A model generated the notes under the pieces. It searched no databases. It was not told where the DNA came from and saw nothing but the letters and a program-made list of their open reading frames with translations. Shown piece by piece: positions 55,896 through 64,000 of a stretch of DNA of 64,000 nt. Location of the stretch: contig WION01000247.1 in the NCBI GenBank assembly GCA_015039365.1, positions 1-64,000 of the forward strand. Reading direction: 5' to 3'. Position 1 is the first letter of the stretch. Each line of letters opens with the position of its first letter. A program made the position numbers and the translations under genes. Origin of the DNA: Amanita rubescens. Lineage: Eukaryota > Basidiomycota > Agaricomycetes > Agaricales > Amanitaceae.

Positions 55896-57334
55896 CTATA
55901 ACCGATCTACTTCATTCATCTCAGCATCCATCTCAGTTGGATTCCCAGAACGTCGACATCTCTCCAGGTCTACCAAGAAAATGTCGCCACTTTCCGTCCT
56001 ACAAAAGTTACGACGTGCAATATCCCCATGCACAAACCCAGCATCGTGAATGCGGTGGAGGGCCGCCTTCATCTTCTTGCGAAGTGTCGGGTCAATTTCT
56101 TCGTCTCCGGGGATAGCGTTACCAACGGGTTCCAGAGCAAGGAGACGCAGAATGCCCCAAATTTCGTAGAAGCCATACAATGTGGGGATCACCTCGCCCT
56201 GGAGACTTTCCAGAGCCGCATAAGCGCGGGCCTCGTCATTTAGTAGATCTACTACATCGGGATAGCGCAAGACATCAAAAACTTTGCAGACAACCTGAAG
56301 GTCACGTTTCCCGACGGATGATGCTAGAAGTCGCGCGTTCACCACACGGCTATTCGCTCCACAGCCGGCTGAGCTGAGGTCAAAGCGACAGAGGCAAAAT
56401 TCAAGAGCGAGACACTGGTAATCACCATCGACAGGTAGTATATGATCTTGAGCGTCGCCAACAACTTCCTCCCGTTCCTTCCAGACAGCCGTCGAGGTCC
56501 CGAGGTTTCGGCCTGGAGGGGCAGAGAAATGGGTAGGGGATGCATAGAACCAGTCGTCCTCCGCAAGCAATACCATGCCGACCCACGCTTTCAGCATCGA
56601 GAAAGGTTGATCAGGTCCATCTAGTTTGACAGTGTAGTACTCAAGGGTCCTGCGATCAGACGTTTCGGCGCGGCGCAGGAACAAGGCGCGCCGCCAATTG
56701 GTAAGGATTCCAAACTTGTTGTTGTTGAAAGCCATGTATCCGTAGATTTGTTCAAGAGCATGCAAGGAATATGTGTCGCCATGAGCATTATTAAAAGCAG
56801 CGACAACATGCTCCAGATCTGCCTCCCACCAGGTTTTATATTCAACCTACACCAGCGGGGTTTAGTAACAAGCAAAGAAGTAGCAACTGGTACACGTACA
56901 ATAAGTTTCGGGTGGGCCGGCTGTGCGTTATTCATAATCCATAAGAAATCCGGATCTCCTAGAATTGGGACATTCCCACCGCCTGACGCTCTGAACCGTC
57001 CATTGACCCCAAGTTTCTCCAACACTTTTTGAACCGGCTTATGTAATGCCCATGTAGCGTAGGAACGAAGGCTTTCTTCGTTTTCCACAAAATCAGTGTC
57101 TGCCAAGCCAATATCGAATGGAGTAGAAGACAAATGGGGGTGGGCAGTGGTTGCAGATTGCACGGCCCGGCAAATATCGTTGGGGAAGGAGGTCCAGAGC
57201 GTGAGGGTCCTAAGATTGGTCTTAGGATACCTCCGTGGAGTCAATCTTGCAGTACCAGAGCCTGAGGGATCGAATTCTGCGTTTCCGTGATTCGTAAAAG
57301 GGAGATCTGGGAGGCTGGTTTGCACAAATTGCAT
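55896..57334 (-). CDS. Protein-kinase-like protein, Agaricomycete type
   Basis: Two exons joined across about 56 nt (near 56850-56900). The N-terminal 220 residues (starting MQFVQTSLPDLPFTNHGNAE, with VLEKLGVNGRFRASGGG and a following VEYKTWWEAD) are a conserved extension of basidiomycete kinase-like proteins of the FunK1 type. The kinase fold follows: VCKVFDVLRYPDVVDLLNDE (lysine strand and a helix with DEARAY), RLLALEPVGNAIP (hinge), the catalytic loop HDAGFVHGDIARRNF and the metal motif IFLVDLERCR (DLE in place of DFG). The frame is open throughout. Lack of canonical DFG and APE leaves activity open. Confidence 0.75.
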
Positions 57335-57489
57335 CGTTACAAGTCTGGCGTCGAGATTGGCGTAAATTTCGAACTCCGCCTGCCGGGATCGTGCCGGTCA
57401 GGTTTTCTATTGTGAAAAAAAGTGGGACGGAAGAAAGGCGAGATTAATACGCGACTCAGTTTGAGTACCTGACGCGGAACGCCCAGCAC

Positions 57490-57603
57490 CTTTGATGGAC
57501 GCTGACACTTGCAATGATGCAACCCAGTAGGTGGGCGCAACTTACGTATGATTGTATTCTTGACTTGCTGCACCCGCCCATACTATGCCACTTCGCATCG
57601 CAA
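57490..57603. repeat. Duplicated non-coding segment, copy 2
   Basis: Matches 54838-55005 in block order (see that entry). Together the copies bracket secreted-protein copy D and the kinase-like gene. Confidence 0.6.
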
Positions 57604-57754
57604 CATTATAGACGTGCTTTATTGACCGGTGTACGCCGCTGGCATGAGCCAAGGGCGCAGCTTATTCCTCATGCATGGTGCATGGATTGAGTCGTGTTAG
57701 TTGTCCCTGGAACAGATAGATGGAGAAAAGGACTCGAGCATTGACTTCGACGTT

Positions 57755-58027
57755 TCACTGGGTATGCGAAACAGGCAGAAATTTTAACCATCCATAATCC
57801 TTCAGCCATTCAAACCACTTCACTAACTCCATGCCGACATGGAAGCGTAGGATGCTACCGGAGATGATGGAGATCACATTCGCCATCCTTGTGATCCAAA
57901 TGAGATCGTCTACATCAAAGCCTTCCGACAGTGTCGGAGGATAACCTTGCACGGCGCAACTGATAATGGCGTCATTAGCAGAGATGTAGATAAGAGGGGT
58001 GAGCAGCAGTGCGTACCAGTACGGCAT
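57755..58027 (-). CDS. Possible small membrane protein
   Basis: An open frame of 90 codons begins MPYWYALLLTPLIYISANDA, a hydrophobic segment, and contains FDVDDLIWITRMANVIS and a Trp-rich C-terminus (ELVKWFEWLKDYGWLKFLP). It starts 27 bp after the bud20 stop on the same strand. No family is recognised. It may be an exon of a larger gene that I cannot complete. Confidence 0.35.
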   Translation of the reverse strand: MPYWYALLLTPLIYISANDAIISCAVQGYPPTLSEGFDVDDLIWITRMANVISIISGSILRFHVGMELVKWFEWLKDYGWLKFLPVSHTQ

Positions 58028-58053
58028 CTCGCGGTCCTAAACCAATCATGATG

Positions 58054-58601
58054 TCATGAAGGTACATCCACTGGCATCACTTTCTCTACACTCTGTCGTT
58101 TTCCCTCCCTTCCGAGACCTGCAGCCCGCTCTGACTCTTCGATCGTGTATGCCGGTTCTTTTAGCTGTTTACACCGTCTTTTGTGAACTTTACTACGCCA
58201 GTGCGTGTTAAGTGCAAAATCTGTTTCAAAATATCTTATTTCGTAGGATCAATAGGCTTGAAAATAGTAAGAACGGATGAAGAAACTCACCTCGCGCATT
58301 CGATACAGTAATGTTGAGCCAATCCCGGCTTTTCAAAGTCCAAGGGTTGCGCCTCCAGCGCAGCCCTGTTCTAGATATTATTTACAGTGTTAAAATGATG
58401 GACAATTCGGGGATGGGATCCCTTCGTACTTTGGGGTCAAGGTCGATGAGCTGAATCTGATCCAAGTCCCGCGTACGAGCCTATGCAATATCAATATTGA
58501 TGATCTCTGCGTTATAATGTCGATTTACGTACTCTTGTCCTAGCGCCTCTTTGAACATCTCTCCTGGCGTGGTGACTCCTTGAACGCCGTAACCGACCCA
58601 T
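58054..58601 (-). CDS. bud20: Pre-60S export factor Bud20 (ZNF593-like C2H2 zinc finger)
   Basis: Bud20 helps pre-60S ribosomal particles leave the nucleus. The start (ATG 58601) opens MGRLRRSRSHHARRDVQRGA, the family's Arg-rich N-terminus. After an intron come TRDLDQIQLIDLDPK, another intron, then AALEAQPLDFEKPGLAQHYC and IECAR. After a third intron the zinc-finger second half HWRSKVHKRRCKQLKEPAYT and IEESERAAGLGREGKRQ complete the family signature. The two Cys (HYCIEC) and the His pair (HW...H) bind zinc. Four exons join in frame. It is divergent from apn2, with 89 bp between the two starts. Confidence 0.88.
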
Positions 58602-58690
58602 GGCGTCGTGGGTGGAAGTAAAATGACCTTTGTTTGGCCACGGCCCCACTGCTACAAACAATAACATCACGCTCACTGGCAGATGCCAGC
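58602..58690. promoter_or_regulatory. Divergent promoter between bud20 and apn2
   Basis: Only 89 bp separate the two start codons. The two genes must share or overlap their control regions and 5' leaders. No TATA box is obvious. Confidence 0.6.
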
Positions 58691-61008
58691 ATGCGAATAT
58701 TGACCTGGAACATCGTAAGCTTATCCTGCGAAACCGGACACTGAGTTTTTTTTGATTTTCCTATCCAGAACGGTATTCGCACTCTGCCTCAGTATTACCC
58801 GTAAGCACCAAATGCTCAGCAGCGTGTTCTGGGAAGCTAACACAGAATTCAGATGGTGCACGTTCAAAGACACGTTCAAGGGGATTTTAGATCACCTTCA
58901 AGCTGATATCGTCTGCTTCCAAGGTATCCTGCCTGCCAGTGATTGGTCCAATTACGACAAGCTTAGTTGAATTCTAGAAACCAAAACTTCGCGTTCAGCT
59001 CTTCCGAAAGACGTTGCAATTCCAGATTCCTATAATTCATTTTTCTCTTTTCCCATCCGCAAATCAGGCTACTCTGGAGTAGCTGTCTATACACGTGTCG
59101 ACTCTGTCGTCCCAATCAAAGCCGAAGAAGGTTTGAGCGGGCTGCTCCAACCCAAACCGCCTCTTTCTGACTCCGAGCGCATATCTAATAGGGATCTCTA
59201 CCCGACGTCCCTAGTGGATGGGCTAGATTCGCAGCTTAACTTTTCAGAACTGGACAGCGAAGGCCGCGCGCTAATGATTGATCTCGGTCTCTTCGTGCTC
59301 ATCAATGTGTATTGCCCTAACGACGGAACGGGAACGGAGGAGCGAGATAAGTTCAAAATGGACTATCACAGACTGCTAGAACTACGCGTAAGAAGGTTGC
59401 TAGAAGAAGGGAGAGAAGTGATGGTTCTAGGAGATATCAACGCGTGTGCGGCTGTAATCGATCATTGCGAAGGTCCGCTGATGGTCGCGCGAGGCCAAAC
59501 AATGGGGATGAAAGACGAAGAAGGGTTCTGGGGGACAGGCTGCAGAAGATGGCTATTCGAATGGTTGGCGCACGAAGATAGCGAAGGAACCGTGCATGGA
59601 GGACCTATGGTGGATATTGTGCGGCGTTTCTGGCCCGATCGGAAAGGAATGTATACGTGTGAGTAATCATACACGTAGCAGGATTTAGAAGCTCAACGCA
59701 GCGATAGGCTGGAACACGAAACTATCCGCTCGCGAAACTAATTATGGGACCCGCATCGATTATATCTTGGTCACAAAAGGCTTAGTGTCATGGATCAAGT
59801 CCGCTGATGTTCAGCAAGACGTCAAAGGAAGTGACCATTGCCCCGTTTTCGTCGATCTTCATGACGAAATCACGACTCCAGACGGATCAGTAGTTCGGCT
59901 CCAAGACATTCTAGGCGCTCGGAGCTCAGACAGCGCACCTCCGAGGCTAGCCACAAAATTTTGGGATGAATACTCCGGGAAGCAGACTCGACTACACAAT
60001 TTTTTCACCAAGAAAGCTGCGGAGTCTTCCAAGACGGGTCCTAATGCACCTGCTCCAGATGAAGGCTCGTTACCTGCTGCATCGCTTGACGATACACCTG
60101 AGGTTGCTACTCAATCATCCAGCCAATCCCTACCTTCCCCCGCTGATCAGCCATCTCAAGCTATTCTCATCGATGATCCTGTTTCAGTCATTTCTCAGCC
60201 TTCGCCGATCACTCCGACATCTTCCGTGCCCTCCGCGACCAGTACTACTTCTGGTTCCGCAACAGATCGGCCTGAAAAGCGAAAGCTAGTATTAGAAACG
60301 CCGCTCGAAAAAGTTAAGAAACAAAAGGGAAAGAAGGTGCAGAAGAGCGAGTCATCTGAATCGACTAGCCAGACTAAATTATCGAGCTTCTTTGCCAAAC
60401 CAAAAGCCGCGGTCGAACCAGAAACAGAACCGTTGGCCGCGTCGAGCGCCACGAAGAAGGGCAAGGACAAGGACGTACCGTCCTTGGTGGATATTATTGA
60501 CGTCGATGACTACCCAGTCGACGCGACCCTTGTCAAAGATAATATACCCGATGCAGAAGTCGAGGAGCATCATTGCTCGCCTTCTCAATCCTTCACGTCT
60601 CAAGGCTCTGCCTGGTCCACATCATCTAATTACGGTACTCAGAGCAAAGTAAATAACGGCAGCGACGGCAATCGCAACGGCAATGGTAAAGACGCTTGGT
60701 CTGCAATCCTCGCCCCCACACCTATTCCACGCTGCACGGTCCATAACGAACCAGCAAAAGAGTATACGGTCAATAAGCCCGGCCCGAACAAGGGAAAGCG
60801 GTTCTTTATTTGTTCTAGGTAAGACTGGTATGTCTTATTGGCCGTATTACCTTTAACGAACTTATTCTGCAGACCCGTTGGTCCTGGGTATGACAAAGGG
60901 CGGGCTGAACGACCTCGAGACCAAGTCGATCCACAATATCGTTGTAATTTTTTCAGATGGTCAAGTGTTGTGCGCAAGGAGAGACGCCGTCAGGGCGAGA
61001 TTAGTTGA
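58691..61008 (+). CDS. apn2: AP endonuclease Apn2 (Apex2) with PCNA-binding boxes and zf-GRF
   Basis: Repairs abasic sites and cleans 3' ends. Exon 1 gives MRILTWNI, then after an intron NGIRTLPQYYP, then WCTFKDTFKGILDHLQADIV and CFQ, then ETKTSRSALPKDVAIPDSYN and FPIRKSGYSGVAVYTR. The central exon has VLINVYCPNDGTGTEERDKF, the catalytic VMVLGDINACAAVIDHCEG and VDIVRRFWPDRKGMYTC. The next exon has NYGTRIDYILVTKGL and GSDHCPVFVDL. Two PIP-box-like motifs follow: QTRLHNFFTKK (about residue 350) and QTKLSSFFAK in the Ser/Pro-rich linker. The C-terminus is a GRF zinc finger (PRCTVHNEPAKEYTVNKPGP, GKRFFICSRPVGPG, CNFFRW). All catalytic residues are present. Confidence 0.92.
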
Positions 61009-61587
61009 AGTGGGTAATAGATGAGCTATTAATTGTTTTGATGTCGAGCTTTCTGTATATATAATGCACGATTAGTTGCTGACACCCGTGCACCACGCTT
61101 ATCCTGAGCCTTGACGAACCACAATTTTAATCACATCATCGACATGCTTAGAGCCCAACCAACCGGTGAACCCCTGGCGGCAATCTTGCATTCACAACCT
61201 TTGCCGTGTATCGATCGTGTCGATCGTCTGGTCATCCACATGACCGTTCCAGATCTGCCATTCTCTACTCTGCCATGTCATCGACATCCACTTCGCTTAT
61301 GGGGTGAGAGCCGACGTGAGCGGAGAAGCCTTCGATGGAGAGCTGAACCAGTTAAGGCAAGCCTCTGGCAATGCCAACTGATCAGTATGCACCTCCATTC
61401 AACCAACTTTTACGAGGATAGTATTATCATCCGAATTTAAACACCCTACTGCCCTAAGCTGTAAGTATATGTAATTAAAAACAAATCCTATCATAACGAA
61501 AATAAATAATTGTCCATATCATCCTGGTGACGTTAAAGGGGTCAACCACTGAATGTCATTGCGTCGTTCGTTGGTTCGTTTAGGGCT
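61009..61587. other. Intergenic, no gene recognised
   Basis: A 109-codon plus-strand frame (61111-61440) shows no motif. The region lies between the convergent 3' ends of apn2 and the receptor gene. Confidence 0.4.
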
Positions 61588-62996
61588 TTATCTGGACGAA
61601 AGGAACCGTTCTTTGAGTTGTTTAGCTACTCGTTCATTCCAACCGTACGTCAACGCATTGGCCAAGCCTACTAGTTGGGTTGTTGCTTGCATGAATTGTG
61701 TTATTATACTTGAATGACCTGTTGCCTCCACTAGTCGATTCGCAATCCCGGGGAGTAAGAGAATGATATAAGCTAATGGATATGCATTCAGAAGTAGGGC
61801 CCTTTGGATGGTTTGATATCGACTATCTGCAGAGAAAGAACGTGTTCTTCGCAGTCCAGTTATCTGAGAAAAAGACCAAGTTCCGATACCAGACCTTTCT
61901 TGCCGTTGAGTAGAAATGCCTTCCTCACCAGTCTTCGTTCTTTCCACTTCGACTGAGTCGGTCGTCGATGAAGGGTTTTCGACGTCAAACTGAATCGCCG
62001 ATGTAGGTTGGGGTTCACTTAGGGTTGTATATATAAAACCGTTTCGCGTGTCCGGTGACGGCATTTCTGCTGCTAACGTCCGATAGTGTCGTCGAAGATG
62101 GCGATCCTTTAAATAAAGTCAATAGACTATCACTGAATATTACGGAACTTCCTACAAGGTAGACGTAAAGACAGATCTTGAAACCATCAGTCTACCGGGT
62201 TTCCAAACACGGATCAAATCATACCTCGATCACAATGAATAACATCCTCCACCCATGTGTCAGCACATAGCGGAGATATACAGGCTTTGCCTTTAACCAA
62301 CACCTGCGAACAAGAATTAGTCCTGCATATTATTTCCAAATAGAATTGTGTCATACCAATTACCAGTAGCTGGCGCGTACCAACCCATTCCCAGAGCCAG
62401 GAAGCCTGAGAAATGCATGTCAAGATTACCTTAGGCTCGGACGGTTTAGTGGGTTGTCGCACCTGTGAAAAACGGCAGTGCCCAAATTGCGCAGCAAACT
62501 AACATAACATGATTCCTTTTCCATGCGCCTTGGTGTACGGTTGTGATTGGTCCCCTCCTAGTTATGACAAGAACAGTGCTAATTGCAATAGCTAGGACGG
62601 CGCAGTCTGTGGCCTTGGATTTTCACATAAGCAATGTTCTTTTTTTCGTTTATTCTCTTACCTGAACAGTGATCTGACCTACCACACCATTAAAAACACA
62701 CGCGGAACCGGGACGTAGGCCCTGCTTCTTTGCTAAAATATATAATCCAGCGATAGAGTTGTTCAGTGAATTTAGAAAGTCTGAAAACTCATTCATTAAA
62801 GAGAAGGACCTGGATAACAACACCTGGAAAGCATACCGGATGCCGCAAGATTCAGAATCAAGACATGTCGAAAGTGGTAATCAAGCGGTAGGATGGTGTA
62901 GCAAACCAAAATGAAAGCTGAGCCGATCACGGACATGACGCTCGCGATGGCCGTGACGATAGCCAATGCAATTGAGAGAGTTGACATTTCTGTCAT
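61588..62996 (-). CDS. Fungal G-protein-coupled receptor, Git3/cAMP-receptor-like
   Basis: Exons on the minus strand give seven membrane segments: MTEMSTLSIALAIVTAIASV with SVIGSAFILVCYTILP (helix 1), DYHFRHVLILNLAASG (helix 2), GSACVFNGVVGQITVQATDC (helix 3), AIAISTVLVITRRGP, then a fourth and fifth helix in short exons, a long cytosolic loop (residues around SPDTRNGFIYTTLSEPQP to RRTRSFSADSR), and ALLLNAYPLAYIILLLPGIA with QATTQLVGLANALTYGWNER, the strongly conserved helices 6-7 of this class. The ending KQLKERFLSSR is short. Known members sense nutrients and signal through G-alpha. The ligand is unknown. Some joins between 62150 and 62500 are not resolved. Confidence 0.75.
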
Positions 62997-64000
62997 TGCT
63001 CAATGGCGCGTCGGGGCGCTCAGCACCTTCCGAAACGCAAGAAGTAAGATGAGCGAGGCAGGGGAGGACTGGATTGTTGCGATTGTGGTCGTCTTAAACC
63101 AGAGCTTTTTATAAATGCCCAAAACAGATCTGCGCTCCTAGTGCGCCCTCTCCTGAGGGGCATTACAGCCGGCTTGGTTTCATGTACACTGACATGTGCA
63201 ACGTATACGTCCTCGAAAAGCGTCCTCAAACAGCCGTCGTTTTGTCGAATTATAAAGACCTCTTTCACGTTGAAGGGAGTTTGTGTGTCTTTTTCGGGTT
63301 TGTGGCACTAGCCAGCATCCACTGATATCGGGACATTTGCCATCCAAGCCTGAGAACGGAACGTCATGTGGACCTGTCCTTGGCCGTAATCTCCATATTC
63401 GCTAGGAACGAAACAATGCTTGACAATTGTGTTGCTGGATCAGACCCGGTCCGCATAGTGGGAGAGTACCGTGGCCATAGTGCCATATGGCAAGTACTAC
63501 CACGTGCACCGATGCAGCAGATGTAAACAATGGAGCAAATAACGCGTCGAGCGGCGCAAATTCTTTTTCATCAAAAACCATCGTCGCAGTCAACTGGGCT
63601 GCACTTTGCTACTCGTGTTCCATTAGAGTCTGCAAAGTAACGGAGCGGTGGAAGAGCAAAAAATTGGCTGAACCATTCGTTCGCAGCTATGGGACAAAAC
63701 TTGCAGCCCCGTCGCCATCGATAGCACAGGGCAGCATGACGGTCCTGACAACTTGAACTTGCTACGTAGCATGATTACTCTATTGCGACAGATGACTGAA
63801 TGTATCTCACTACCTCCTGTTAATTTATGCTAACGTTTGTGCAACTTGTGTCATCTCCAAACGCCTCCCTCACGACGCGTGAAGGTTTCATTACGAATGC
63901 TGGCGGCGAATAATATCTTCTGAGTCCTTGGTAAATAAGCTCTAGATGAACTTGAGTACGTGTCAAGTCGAATTTTGCTGCGGAAGTTTCTGTCGCGTAT
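62997..64000. other. No gene recognised
   Basis: Short frames on both strands (for example 63487-63756) show no motif or splice continuity. The receptor promoter should lie at its left end. Confidence 0.4.

Overview
The window is genomic DNA of a filamentous basidiomycete (Agaricomycetes). The signs are protein genes split by many 45-75 nt GT-AG introns, genes packed on both strands, and fungal proteins such as Opi1, Hse1, Mms2, Bud20, Apn2, a kinesin-14 and a Git3-like receptor, alongside families typical of Agaricomycetes (7TM proteins, F-box/LRR, AIG1-type GTPases, KDZ transposon debris, HeLo/MLKL-type domains). Crinkler-type effectors and small secreted proteins suggest a plant- or soil-associated species such as the Rhizoctonia/Ceratobasidium group. 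That placement is inference only. I found no tRNA, rRNA or intact transposon.

Layout. 1-0.95 kb: a scrambled pseudogene of mrps29, whose intact copy lies at 25.9-27.7 kb. 1.4-8.9 kb: sparse, with an unknown two-exon gene, an MFS transporter and a small unknown gene. 9.0-14.5 kb: two Crinkler/P-loop genes (the second broken) flanking an antisense APH-like kinase gene. 14.85-21.3 kb: the housekeeping block opi1, mms2 and hse1. 22.7-25.8 kb: a secreted single-pass membrane protein, KDZ debris, an MLKL/HeLo-like gene and a repeat family. 25.9-30.5 kb: mrps29 and a kinesin-14. 31.5-39.6 kb: a 7TM protein, an HNH-like protein, a secreted papain-fold protein, a tandem repeat, an OPT remnant and a decayed metallophosphatase. 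39.6-41.2 kb: an F-box gene.

41.24-47.65 kb is the most unusual region. It is a CpG-poor, AT-rich island carrying an AIG1-type GTPase gene on the minus strand. Between its G domain and its C-terminal region lie about 42 consecutive units spaced 53-74 nt apart. Each unit reads as a complete short intron (GTGAGT-like donor, AACAG-like acceptor) followed by exactly three bases, apparently a single-codon exon. None of the triplets is a stop codon. The triplets vary while the flanking splice sites are conserved. A shorter inverted array on the plus strand precedes it.

49.2-57.3 kb: a dual-specificity phosphatase, a four-copy tandem family of small cysteine-rich secreted proteins (each with a 7-nt exon) and a kinase-like gene. 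57.7-63.0 kb: a small membrane ORF, bud20 and apn2 sharing an 89-bp divergent promoter, and a 7TM receptor. The last kilobase holds nothing I can support.

All exon boundaries were inferred by eye from splice motifs and reading-frame continuity. No alignments or searches were run.
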